DNA from: Bdellovibrio sp.
GTDB taxonomy: Bacteria; Bdellovibrionota; UBA1018
NCBI GenBank assembly: GCA_016213345.1
Contig: JACRAO010000244.1
Span: forward strand, 1 to 10,269
Direction: 5' to 3'
DNA: 10,269 nucleotides
Shown here one piece after another: positions 1 to 7,398 of the stretch; within the stretch, counting starts at the first letter, position 1, and every line of letters begins with the position of its first letter. Under the pieces are notes generated by a model that was given only the letters and a program-made list of their open reading frames with translations, searched no databases and was not told the DNA's origin. Made by a program: the position numbers and the translations under genes.

Positions 1-182
1 ATAACAACCAGGTGATAATTTAATTTGCCAACCCAATCAAAGGAGTTTTTAAAACGTGTAATGACATCAATTTGGCATTCTGTTACTTCATTGATCAAAT
101 CAGAATAGAGTTCTGTTTGCTTTGGATCGTTTTCAATCAAAAGAATATTGTAAGAAACTGCTTTATTTGTTGGAGCCACCAT
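1..182 (-). CDS. Response regulator receiver protein, N-terminal fragment (cut by window edge)
   Basis: The 60 visible codons, read from ATG at 182 down to base 3, begin with a short tail and then the first strand of a CheY-like receiver fold (NILLIENDP, residues 12-20). An amphipathic helix, a second strand (QIDVITRF) and the start of strand 3 (YHLVV) follow, and the window ends just before the expected phosphoacceptor Asp. E17 and N18 occupy the acidic-pocket positions. An ENDP pocket is common in real receivers, so it does not by itself mean inactivity. The start is supported by AAGGAAG about 6 nt upstream. The gene lies 22 bp downstream of the pseudo-receiver/coiled-coil gene on the same strand, so they are probably co-transcribed. 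Any output domain lies outside the window. Confidence 0.8.
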   Translation of the reverse strand, partial: MVAPTNKAVSYNILLIENDPKQTELYSDLINEVTECQIDVITRFKNSFDWVGKLNYHLVV

Positions 183-204
183 GACATTCTTCCTTAAGAA
201 CTAT

Positions 205-1884
205 CTACATAGCCTTTTTTTCTGCTTCTTTATCCTCTTGATCTGCAACTTCAACAGATGCCAGTTCATCTGAAACTTCGCTAAACCCTGCCGTACCCTC
301 TAAAATACGACCAGCAACTCTTACTGCCTGACTTGCCTTTGAAAACCTATCTTTATACTTAGCAAGGTTTTCTTTCTCTTTTGTATATTGATCACGCATA
401 AGATCCATATTAAATTCAAATACGTCAAGTTTTCTCTTTAGCTCCACAATCTTATTTTCTCTTGTTCCTAATAGAGCTTCAGAGTCTTTTTTGATAATTT
501 CCAATCTATTTTCAAGCTCTTTTTCTCTAACTCTAATTTTTCGAATATCTGTTCTGACTCTATCTTTTAATCGTTCTGTCTCATCAACAGCCTCACGAAC
601 TCTGCTTTCTAGCAACCTGATTTTATCAGATTTTGTCTTTAATTGAAACTTAAGATCATCAACTTCATTTACAAGAATTTCTTTCTCAGTAGTTTTTATT
701 TTTTCAAAATCTTCAATTTTCTTTTTTTGCTCACCAACTACATGTTCTAATTCAACATTTTTTGCTTTTTCAAGTTTTAGCATTTCATCCAAGGATGCTA
801 GCTGGTCTTTTATGCTCTTAAGTTGCGTTGAAAGAGCAATAACATCTTGTTCTCTTAAGAGTAAATATTTTTTTAATGTCTCAACATCAGGCGACTGCGC
901 GGCCCCACCAGGCACCACAGCATCTCCCAAGGGAGCCTGAAAACTAATATGTGAAGGAATAGTAAGTTTCGTTCTTTTTTCAGAATCATATAAATATGGA
1001 AGTTCATGGACAAAATCTTCTTCTTTACTTTCAGCAGGAGGTGGCGCTTGTGGTGCTTCATTGGATGGTTCTTCTGATTTCGGAAATTCAAGTGGTAATT
1101 TTTCTGCATTCTCAAGTGACAAAGGCTCTTGAGACTCTTGTACTGGCTGCGCCTGAAACGTTTCCAAAGGTGAAGGCTCTGGAGTTAATATAGGTTGTCT
1201 TTGAACGGCTGAAGCAGTTTCCTCTTCTTGAGGGGACTCCAATAGAGCTGAAAATTCTTGAGAGGCTACGTCTGGCGCCTCCAAATGAATCATCTTACTT
1301 CCCTCTGATAATTTTTCAGATCTAGTAAATAATGGAGCCGCGTCTTCTAAAACAGTTCCAGAATCAGCAGCAGGTTTAAATGAAGTATCTTGACCTTTGT
1401 CGACTAAATTTTTTACGTATTCTACATCTGGCTTGCCATCATTCATTGTTTTTAACAAAGGTGGTGGCTCTAAAGGCGAAATGCCCAAGTCTGGATGCAA
1501 TACTTGTTCAATAATTTTCAATAACTCTTCTGCTTTACAAGGATATTTTAAATAAGCGTTCACCCCATGTGGAGATTGTTGATGTTGTACAAATTCAGGG
1601 TCTCCCCATTTCTCTGATGTTAAAATTATAGGTATATCTGCGAATATTGTGCTTTTTTGTATACGCTCAATAAATTCAAGACTAACATCTTTTTTTATTT
1701 TGTTTTCAAGTAGTAAAAACTCTTTGTGCAAAATAATCAAATCCGTATTGCTGCCATGTAGCATCAGCATTTGCCAAGCTTCTTCAGGATCGTTTGATAA
1801 GATAAGAGCAATGCCCTTTTTCAGAAATACTTGAGCAATTTCATGCGATGCGTCGATATGAGGGTTCAATAGAAGGATTTTCAT
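205..1884 (-). CDS. Pseudo-receiver plus coiled-coil protein (AglZ/FrzS-like architecture)
   Basis: This 559-residue protein has three parts. Residues 1-130 fit a receiver fold (KILLLNP, then TDLIILH, IPIILTS, and YLKYP). The usual Asp pair is N7-P8, the phosphoacceptor Asp is H53, and the conserved Lys before the cis-Pro is Y114, so phosphorylation is not expected. T89 and P115 are kept. Residues about 135-335 are a disordered-looking linker rich in Pro, Glu, Gln and Ser. Residues about 335-525 are a charged heptad-type coiled coil, followed by an acidic tail. The same order (pseudo-receiver, linker, coiled coil) is known from myxobacterial AglZ and FrzS, which organise motility machinery at the cell pole. 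Orthology is inferred from architecture only. ATG at 1884 is preferred over an in-frame TTG one codon upstream because GAAGAG lies 7 nt before it. The gene is divergent from the bactofilin operon and upstream of a receiver gene. Confidence 0.85.
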   Translation of the reverse strand: MKILLLNPHIDASHEIAQVFLKKGIALILSNDPEEAWQMLMLHGSNTDLIILHKEFLLLENKIKKDVSLEFIERIQKSTIFADIPIILTSEKWGDPEFVQHQQSPHGVNAYLKYPCKAEELLKIIEQVLHPDLGISPLEPPPLLKTMNDGKPDVEYVKNLVDKGQDTSFKPAADSGTVLEDAAPLFTRSEKLSEGSKMIHLEAPDVASQEFSALLESPQEEETASAVQRQPILTPEPSPLETFQAQPVQESQEPLSLENAEKLPLEFPKSEEPSNEAPQAPPPAESKEEDFVHELPYLYDSEKRTKLTIPSHISFQAPLGDAVVPGGAAQSPDVETLKKYLLLREQDVIALSTQLKSIKDQLASLDEMLKLEKAKNVELEHVVGEQKKKIEDFEKIKTTEKEILVNEVDDLKFQLKTKSDKIRLLESRVREAVDETERLKDRVRTDIRKIRVREKELENRLEIIKKDSEALLGTRENKIVELKRKLDVFEFNMDLMRDQYTKEKENLAKYKDRFSKASQAVRVAGRILEGTAGFSEVSDELASVEVADQEDKEAEKKAM

Positions 1885-1916
1885 CAACTCACTCTTCGGT
1901 AAAAACGTCTAAGAAG

Positions 1917-1945
1917 TTGACACTATTTATTCAGATCGATATTGT
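1917..1945 (+). promoter_or_regulatory. Probable sigma70-type promoter of the bactofilin operon
   Basis: A consensus -35 box TTGACA (1917-1922), a 17-bp spacer and TATTGT (1940-1945, four of six consensus positions) lie in the 77-bp gap between the divergent genes. The predicted transcription start is near 1952, leaving only about 10 nt before the ATG at 1962. No Shine-Dalgarno is visible in that leader. Confidence 0.6.
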
Positions 1946-1961
1946 TTGATTCTTAACTCAA

Positions 1962-2693
1962 ATGAAACAAGATTTTATAAATTTATTCATTTTTAAAGAC
2001 CACCTTACTTCTCGCACTTTTCAAGTGCCATTTGCTTGGCTTAGAAGGCTCAATCTTATTTTGTTATTTATTCTATTGCTTCTAGTAAGTACCACTATGG
2101 TATCGGCAAGATACCTTTGGATTAAATATACAAAAAAACAAAATCAAATCATTGCACTGGAGAAGGAAATCCAGGAACTCAAATTAGTTCAAACTGTAAA
2201 AAAAGAACAAAGTTTACCTCAACCACCTGCGCAATCACTTTCACAACCAACAACCAATAAAACATTACCTGATCCAGCTGCTCTCAATATTCGCCTTGCT
2301 GAGCCAAAAGCAAAATGGATAGGCAATAACCTCGATGTGCAATTTAATATTCAATACATTAAGGAAGATGGAGGCAACCAACAGGGGAAAATATTAATCC
2401 TAGCCAGAGGACCAGAAATTTTATTAGCCTACCCAAGTGGTGCACTAAACATTAAAGAGTTAAAATCTATTCTAAACCCAGATAAAGGCGAATATTTTTC
2501 TGTAAGTCGCTTTAGAATAGGAAATACAAAATTTGGTCCAGTTTTACAAAAAGAATATATTAGTGATGTTCAAATATTAATTTTCAACAAGGACAATGAA
2601 TTATTATTAGTTGAAACAATTATGCCTGAAAAAATGTCTAAAAAAATAATCAACAAACAAGCCACACCCATACCAACAGGTTCACCACAATGA
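1962..2693 (+). CDS. Single-pass membrane protein, putative bactofilin partner
   Basis: This is a 243-residue protein of no family I can name. A basic cytoplasmic tail of about 29 residues contains SRTFQVP then FAWLRRL. It is followed by one transmembrane segment (about 30-49), a short coiled coil (about 57-77), a Gln/Pro/Thr-rich linker (about 80-105) and a beta-rich C-terminal domain (about 105-225). The tail recalls the N-termini of M23 peptidases that work with bactofilins (LmdC type), where a short cytoplasmic segment precedes the membrane helix. The outer part here has no HxH or other M23 zinc motif. The stop overlaps the bactofilin start by ATGA, implying translational coupling and a shared job. 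ATG 1962 is the only possible start: an in-frame TGA lies at 1947-1949 and the next Met is inside the membrane helix. The partner role is inferred. Confidence 0.8.
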   Translation: MKQDFINLFIFKDHLTSRTFQVPFAWLRRLNLILLFILLLLVSTTMVSARYLWIKYTKKQNQIIALEKEIQELKLVQTVKKEQSLPQPPAQSLSQPTTNKTLPDPAALNIRLAEPKAKWIGNNLDVQFNIQYIKEDGGNQQGKILILARGPEILLAYPSGALNIKELKSILNPDKGEYFSVSRFRIGNTKFGPVLQKEYISDVQILIFNKDNELLLVETIMPEKMSKKIINKQATPIPTGSPQ

Positions 2694-3031
2694 CCACAAT
2701 CGAAGAAACTACACTTACCATTATTGCTGAAGAAACAAAACTAGAGGGTAAACTTCAACTGGATCATATAACACGCATTCATGGAACAATTAGTGGTGAT
2801 ATTATTGCTAAAAAAGGGAGTACTGTAATTCTTTGTGAGACTGGAGTCATAGAAGGCAATATCCAAGGAGATGAAGTGATCATTGCTGGTTTTATAAAAG
2901 GCGATATTTCTGCAACCTCAAAAATAGTACTTGCATCATCAGGAAGAATTATTGGCAACATCAAAACACCATCACTATCTCTTGAACATGGTGCTTACTT
3001 TGAAGGCAATTCACAAATGGAAAGTCTATAA
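2690..3031 (+). CDS. Bactofilin (polymer-forming cytoskeletal protein)
   Basis: This 113-residue protein matches the bactofilin family (PF04519): a short N-terminal tail, then a core of regularly spaced hydrophobic strands and glycines typical of a right-handed beta-helix. HGTISGDI, GVIEGNI, GFIKGDI and GRIIGNI recur about every 17-20 residues across roughly residues 30-95. Bactofilins polymerise without nucleotide into membrane-associated filaments that localise cell-wall enzymes and polar proteins. The length is usual for a small bactofilin. The ATG overlaps the TGA of the upstream membrane-protein gene, so it is probably translated by coupling; only a weak AGG precedes it. Its last two codons (CTA TAA) overlap the end of the opposing M16 gene, leaving no room for a conventional terminator. 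Confidence 0.95.
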   Translation: MTTIEETTLTIIAEETKLEGKLQLDHITRIHGTISGDIIAKKGSTVILCETGVIEGNIQGDEVIIAGFIKGDISATSKIVLASSGRIIGNIKTPSLSLEHGAYFEGNSQMESL

Positions 3032-4444
3032 TAAACTGTCAAGTCTAATTTGTTTTATTTTTTTAAAATCACTTTCTTTTAAACTCTTTAAAATAGGCTT
3101 AGGATCCCCTGCAATTACGATTGTAACCTTATCTAATAAAAAATATTTTTTTACAGCTTGTATCACTTCTTGACGTGTAACTTGTTTTATTTTTGGTATA
3201 AAATCATTAATGCACTGATCTCCAAGGCCAAAAATATAACCAATCAGCCAATTCAAAGCTATCGCCTGTAGAGTAGAAACGCTCAAAGAATAACTGCCTA
3301 TCAAATAATCTTTAGACATCTTGATTTCTTCTTCTGAAATACCACCACCTTCGAAATCTTTTAGTATATCTAAAGTTTTTTTAATTAATTGGCCTATTGT
3401 TTCATTTTTTGTAGATGAAGAAACAGAAAACTCTGCAAAATTTTTATTGTAAATGAAATGGCTTTCGATGGCATAAGTTAAGGCTAATTTATCACGTATA
3501 ATGGAATTGAGTCTGCTATTGAAATATTCTCCCAATAAAGCGTTGGCAACTAAAAGTGCATGATGCTCCGGCGCATAAATCAATGGTGCTTTAAACCCTA
3601 TTTTTACTTGAGCTTGATTAAGTCCTAATCTCTCAACTAACAAAATTTCATCTTTTTTAGTTGCAAGACGTTTATCTTCATAAACAATCAAATCCTTTTT
3701 TTTATTTTCACCATTCCCAAAAATCCCAGAAGTCCAAAACCCGAAGGTAGATTGTACCTTTTTTTGAAATAAACTTTTATCAACCTTGCCGACTACTAAA
3801 AAAAGTGCATTCTTTGGTGAAAAACAAGTCTGATAGAACTGAAGAACATCCTTACGCGTAACAGTCTTAAATTCTGAAATCGAAAGAAACCCTCCTCTTC
3901 CATATTCAGTTCCTGAAGTAACTTTTCTTCTAAAAGCCAGAGAAACCAAGTGTTCTCCTTTATCACCTAAATGTTTCCAATTATCTATTAATCTTGTGTG
4001 TTCCAGATTGACTTCTTGTTCTGAAAACTGTGGAGTCAAAGCTATTTTGCCAAGCAGTTCTAATAATCTTTCCGCATCCAGTGCCAGGCCGTGCATACCA
4101 ACAGAAAAAGTTTCTTCATCGGCAGAAACATAACGTGTAGCTCCCAGCATCTCAACAGCCCGGGCTAGTTCTTTTGTATTCATCCCCTGCACACCACGAT
4201 CCAATGTGGCAGCTACTAGTTCTGCTGTTCCAGATTTTCCTTTTGGATCATTTTGAAATCCACAATTCATAATCAAAGAAATATCAATTACCGGAATATT
4301 TTGATTTACAAACCAGGCGATTTTAAATCCATTGGGCAAAGTTTCGATCTCAGGGAGAGGCAGTTTGACCTCTGAAGCACCTGAGGCAAAAGAAAAGATA
4401 TTATTAATAAACAATAAAATAGAGAAAAAATATAAATTTCTCAT
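3026..4444 (-). CDS. M16 peptidase-family protein, non-zinc subunit (secreted)
   Basis: This 472-residue protein has an N-terminal signal peptide (hydrophobic 4-20, likely cleavage near ASGA) followed by the two-domain M16B fold. Where an active M16 has HxxEH, it has GTAEL (72-76) with no histidines, so it cannot bind the catalytic zinc. It keeps the C-terminal-half Arg/Tyr pair: R317 and Y324 in RDKLALTY, which in M16B enzymes contact the substrate backbone. Its ATG overlaps the stop of the upstream zinc-bearing M16 gene by ATGA, with AAGG about 9 nt upstream inside that gene. The layout matches known heterodimers such as SPH2681/SPH2682 of Sphingomonas sp. A1, where one chain supplies zinc and the other the R/Y pair. 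The substrate is unknown; the location is inferred to be periplasmic. The stop codon overlaps the bactofilin stop region on the other strand. Confidence 0.92.
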   Translation of the reverse strand: MRNLYFFSILLFINNIFSFASGASEVKLPLPEIETLPNGFKIAWFVNQNIPVIDISLIMNCGFQNDPKGKSGTAELVAATLDRGVQGMNTKELARAVEMLGATRYVSADEETFSVGMHGLALDAERLLELLGKIALTPQFSEQEVNLEHTRLIDNWKHLGDKGEHLVSLAFRRKVTSGTEYGRGGFLSISEFKTVTRKDVLQFYQTCFSPKNALFLVVGKVDKSLFQKKVQSTFGFWTSGIFGNGENKKKDLIVYEDKRLATKKDEILLVERLGLNQAQVKIGFKAPLIYAPEHHALLVANALLGEYFNSRLNSIIRDKLALTYAIESHFIYNKNFAEFSVSSSTKNETIGQLIKKTLDILKDFEGGGISEEEIKMSKDYLIGSYSLSVSTLQAIALNWLIGYIFGLGDQCINDFIPKIKQVTRQEVIQAVKKYFLLDKVTIVIAGDPKPILKSLKESDFKKIKQIRLDSLL

Positions 4445-5772
4445 TTTTTCCGACCTTTTTCGGGCAACATAATAACCATGGTCCTATTATTTTGGCCCAA
4501 ATAGCGTTGAGCCACCCTCTTGACATCAGCTGAAGTTACTCTTAAATATTTTGTTAAATCTTCTGCAAAACGATTGGGATCTTCAAAAATCATCATAACT
4601 GTTCCTATGAGTTGTCCCAAACCGTAAGGAGTTCTAACATTATCAACTAAACCCACCGTAAGCTGTTTGACAGCCATTTTAATTTCATCATCAAGCACTC
4701 CCTTTTCTTGAACTTCTTTTATTAAATTTTGCAATACAACCTCAACCTCTTCGACATTTTTTTCTTCCCTCATAGTGCCTGAAATAATAAATAATCCATT
4801 ATAAGTTGGAGTGTAAGCAATACCAGAGATATTTAAGGCGATATTTTTTTCTTCTACAATACTGTGATAAGCGCGTGAACTGGTACCCTCAAATAATATA
4901 TTTGCTAATACATCCAATGCATAAGAATCGTCATCTAAAGCTGACGTCACATGATATGCCACCGCAAATTGAGAAGATAACACCTGGTCATATAGAGTGT
5001 ATCTTCTTTCTTCGTCTTGTTCGATCTCTTGAGGAATATTTCTTGGCGATCTGGTAAAACCTGTAATTTTTTCATAATATTTTGTAATTAATGAAAAAGC
5101 AGCACTTGATTGAAAATCTCCAACTAATACCAAAGTAACATTTCCTGGTTGATAATAGGTTTGATAAAACGAAGTAATATCTTTTAATGTAAAATTTAAT
5201 AAATCCTGTAAAATTCCTATAACTGGAAATCTATAGGGATGTCTTTTATAAGCCAAGGCCCAGAGTGTTTCTTGTATTTTTCCTGATGGAACATTTTCGG
5301 TCCTGAGTCTCCTTTCCTCTAAGACCACTTGTCTTTCTGAGTTTAAAATTTCATCACTGAGCTGCAAATTGACAAGTCTGTCGGACTCCATAGAAATGAC
5401 TTTTTCTAAAAGATCTGGTGTAAACGTCTCATGAAAAACAGTGTAATCCCTTGTAGTGAAGGCATTAACTTCTGCACCTTTGGCTTCGAGTTCAAGAAAA
5501 AACTGCTTGGGGCCGTATTTTTTCGTACCCTTAAACATGAGATGTTCAAAGAGATGAGACAGTCCAGTGCTGCCTAAGTGTTCGTCTACAGAGCCAACCT
5601 TGACCCAAGTCTGATAAGTAATAATTGGGAAGGTGTGATCTTCGACAAAAATCATAGTCAGTCCATTGGTTAATGTTTTTTTCTCTAATGTGAGAGGTAT
5701 ACCAAGACCTTCTATTTTTTGCTTACACGAAGTAGAGATGAGAAGTAATAAAAGAATTAATAGTAACCGCAC
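4441..5772 (-). CDS. M16 family zinc metallopeptidase, catalytic subunit, probable lipoprotein
   Basis: This 443-residue M16B peptidase has an intact inverted zinc motif H73-L-F-E76-H77 and the third ligand E153 in VVLEER, 76 residues after H77, the usual spacing. The HPYR.PVIG block (178-186) is also typical. The N-terminus is a short Leu-rich signal followed by STSC, with C16 as a possible lipidated cysteine. The -3 residue is Ser rather than Leu, so lipidation is probable, not certain. At the site of the substrate-binding R/Y pair it has E307 and N314, suggesting it depends on the partner encoded next. The start is GTG at 5772. It is the first start codon in frame, the signal peptide needs it, and no Shine-Dalgarno is visible. 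The gene follows the epimerase gene by 25 bp and overlaps the partner by 4 bp. Confidence 0.94.
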   Translation of the reverse strand: MRLLLILLLLLISTSCKQKIEGLGIPLTLEKKTLTNGLTMIFVEDHTFPIITYQTWVKVGSVDEHLGSTGLSHLFEHLMFKGTKKYGPKQFFLELEAKGAEVNAFTTRDYTVFHETFTPDLLEKVISMESDRLVNLQLSDEILNSERQVVLEERRLRTENVPSGKIQETLWALAYKRHPYRFPVIGILQDLLNFTLKDITSFYQTYYQPGNVTLVLVGDFQSSAAFSLITKYYEKITGFTRSPRNIPQEIEQDEERRYTLYDQVLSSQFAVAYHVTSALDDDSYALDVLANILFEGTSSRAYHSIVEEKNIALNISGIAYTPTYNGLFIISGTMREEKNVEEVEVVLQNLIKEVQEKGVLDDEIKMAVKQLTVGLVDNVRTPYGLGQLIGTVMMIFEDPNRFAEDLTKYLRVTSADVKRVAQRYLGQNNRTMVIMLPEKGRKK

Positions 5773-5797
5773 CAGTATAACGTAGCACAGAAGTTTA

Positions 5798-6790
5798 TCA
5801 AAGCCATGAATATTTTTTGTACCATTTTATTGTCTCCAAAAGACCATCTGATAAATTAGTCTCTGCAGAAAAACCAAAACTTTTTTTTGCCTTCTCCCCT
5901 GTACAAATCCAATAATCTGGCTTAAGTTCATGTAGTTTGTCAATATTTAATGAATACGTTCGTCCAGTTATCTTGCTATACCAAGACAAACCATGAGCCC
6001 CTATTGTCAAAGCTACATCTGGAACTCTAAATTTGAAAATCTTCTTATTAAGATGCCTAGCTATTGTTGCCATAAGCTCTTCGTATGTAAAAATATAATC
6101 ATTTGTTAAATAAAAAATTTCACCTCGTATATCAGAAAATGCTGCTTTTATAATTCCAGAACAAAGATCTCTAACGTGAATTGCAGTATAATATTTCTGT
6201 CCATCTTGTGTTGTGTGGCCTCTAAACATAGGTACAATATGCCGTGAAACTGTTTTAAAAAAAAGCAGTGTAGCCTTATCTTTTGGGCCATAAACCATGG
6301 GAGGACGTAAAATTGTAATAGGAAATTTGTTATTATATTGAGAAAGTTCTTTTTCGGCTTGCAGCTTGCTCTCTCCATATGCTGAAACAGGAGCGTCAGT
6401 ATCTAGTTCAGTTCGAGGCGTTAACGAATTAGTAGGACCACCGGCAGCTAAGCTAGAAACAAAAATAAATTTTTTTACCGGATATCCGACTTCACCAATC
6501 GCTTGGGCAAGTTTGCGTGTTCCCTCAGTATTAATGCTAAGATAATCCTCTCGACTAGGAGCAAAAATCGTCCCAGCTAAGTGAAAAATATAATCCATCC
6601 CCTGCACTGCTTGTTTAAGAGATGCTAGATCAGCAAATGAAGCGTCAATACGCTTATATTTTAGATTTTTTAAGTTTTTATCACTAGAAGTAGCACGAAG
6701 CATTGCATGCACTTCTAGGTCTTCTTTTTGTAAACGTTCAATTAGAGTACTTCCTACAAATCCACTTGCTCCAGTAACTAATGCTCTCAT
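5798..6790 (-). CDS. NAD-dependent epimerase/dehydratase (extended SDR)
   Basis: This 330-residue extended short-chain dehydrogenase/reductase has the nucleotide-binding GASGFVG (G7, G10, G13) at the extreme N-terminus and HLAG at 70-73. The catalytic Ser is in VSSLAAGG (about 112-113), with Y138 and K142 as the YxxxK pair and an RPP.VYGP block downstream. These mark NAD(P)-dependent sugar epimerases, dehydratases and dihydroflavonol-reductase-like enzymes. The substrate cannot be read from sequence. The start at 6790 is fixed by the Rossmann strand beginning at residue 2. A TATAAT box ends 5 nt before this ATG, suggesting a leaderless message. It heads a minus-strand operon with the two M16 genes; a functional link to proteolysis is not obvious. 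Confidence 0.92.
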   Translation of the reverse strand: MRALVTGASGFVGSTLIERLQKEDLEVHAMLRATSSDKNLKNLKYKRIDASFADLASLKQAVQGMDYIFHLAGTIFAPSREDYLSINTEGTRKLAQAIGEVGYPVKKFIFVSSLAAGGPTNSLTPRTELDTDAPVSAYGESKLQAEKELSQYNNKFPITILRPPMVYGPKDKATLLFFKTVSRHIVPMFRGHTTQDGQKYYTAIHVRDLCSGIIKAAFSDIRGEIFYLTNDYIFTYEELMATIARHLNKKIFKFRVPDVALTIGAHGLSWYSKITGRTYSLNIDKLHELKPDYWICTGEKAKKSFGFSAETNLSDGLLETIKWYKKYSWL

Positions 6791-6795
6791 ACTTA

Positions 6796-6829
6796 ATTAT
6801 ATCGAGTACCTAATCCACACGACTCGTGT
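6796..6829 (-). promoter_or_regulatory. Probable promoter and palindromic operator of the epimerase-M16 operon
   Basis: On the minus strand a perfect TATAAT occupies 6801-6796, which would start transcription at or next to the A of the ATG at 6790. Centred near -33 is a 13-bp palindrome, ACACGA-C-TCGTGT (6817-6829), covering the -35 region. A TTGACA (6832-6827) overlaps the palindrome but lies 25 bp from TATAAT, too far for a normal pair. A repressor or activator site is a reasonable inference. Confidence 0.45.
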
Positions 6830-6851
6830 CAATAGAACTGTTGTAGTCCTC

Positions 6852-7088
6852 TTATAATTTCACAGAATCGTCATAAAGTCGGTCAGGACAGATATCTACT
6901 TCATTAGGCCATTGAACAATGCCATTACTAATAAAAACTTTATTAAAGGCACCATTATCTTTTATGGATTTATATACAGAATATACAAAAAGAGGTTTAA
7001 CATCAAATATTTTTCTTTCCCCATTCATAAATTCAATTTTTAGTTTAAAGTTTTGCAAAGGAATAACCTTGCGAGCTCTTGAATTCAT
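6852..7088 (-). CDS. DUF2442 domain protein
   Basis: This 78-residue protein matches DUF2442: a beta-rich N-terminus (KVIPLQNFKLKIEF then GERKIFDVKPL), a central F.KVFI stretch, and the characteristic end IVQWPNEVDICPDRLYDD. It begins 3 bp after the stop of a DUF4160 gene, the usual pairing for these families in bacteria. The pair is often suggested to be a toxin-antitoxin-like module, but I know of no firm biochemical role, and which partner would be toxic is unclear. No strong Shine-Dalgarno precedes the ATG, so coupling to the upstream gene is likely. The length is normal and nothing appears broken. Confidence 0.85.
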   Translation of the reverse strand: MNSRARKVIPLQNFKLKIEFMNGERKIFDVKPLFVYSVYKSIKDNGAFNKVFISNGIVQWPNEVDICPDRLYDDSVKL

Positions 7089-7091
7089 AAT

Positions 7092-7361
7092 CTATTTCAG
7101 TGGATCAATTTTAAAAATTTGCTCACCTTTTGAAGCAAGCTCCCAATCTGCCATGAGTTCTTCGTTGTGTATCTCAATCCAAGCTTGAACTAATTTTAAT
7201 TTTCCTGTTTTAATTTTACCATTTAAAAGTTTGCCATCTGAAATAGACAGAACGGCTTCTTGCCCTTGGTAAGTGACATGAATATGGGGTGATTTGTGTT
7301 TTTTAGTGTCAAGATAGTACATAGAAATTATAATTCCATAAAACATACTAATAATTGGCAT
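7092..7361 (-). CDS. DUF4160 domain protein
   Basis: This 89-residue protein has the DUF4160 hallmarks: MPIIS.FYGIII at the start, a SPHIHV motif (H26, H28), a GQEAVLSI.DG strand pair and a C-terminal helix (LKLVQAWIEIHNEEL). Family members usually start with MP[TI]I, so ATG at 7361 is preferred over the in-frame ATG at 7367. AAGGTGA lies about 6 nt before 7361 but directly abuts 7367, which agrees. It is the first gene of a two-gene unit with the DUF2442 gene. A palindrome at 7399-7415 lies in its promoter region and may allow autoregulation, as is common for toxin-antitoxin operons. Its function is not established. Confidence 0.85.
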   Translation of the reverse strand: MPIISMFYGIIISMYYLDTKKHKSPHIHVTYQGQEAVLSISDGKLLNGKIKTGKLKLVQAWIEIHNEELMADWELASKGEQIFKIDPLK

Positions 7362-7398
7362 TCTCATTCACCTTTCGCTGGACTTTATATTAGCAAAT

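Noticed and set aside
873..1193. Frames of 80 and 65 codons on both strands inside the linker region of the pseudo-receiver gene
   Set aside because: They lie inside a longer convincing gene, have skewed compositions and no start signals; they are shadows.
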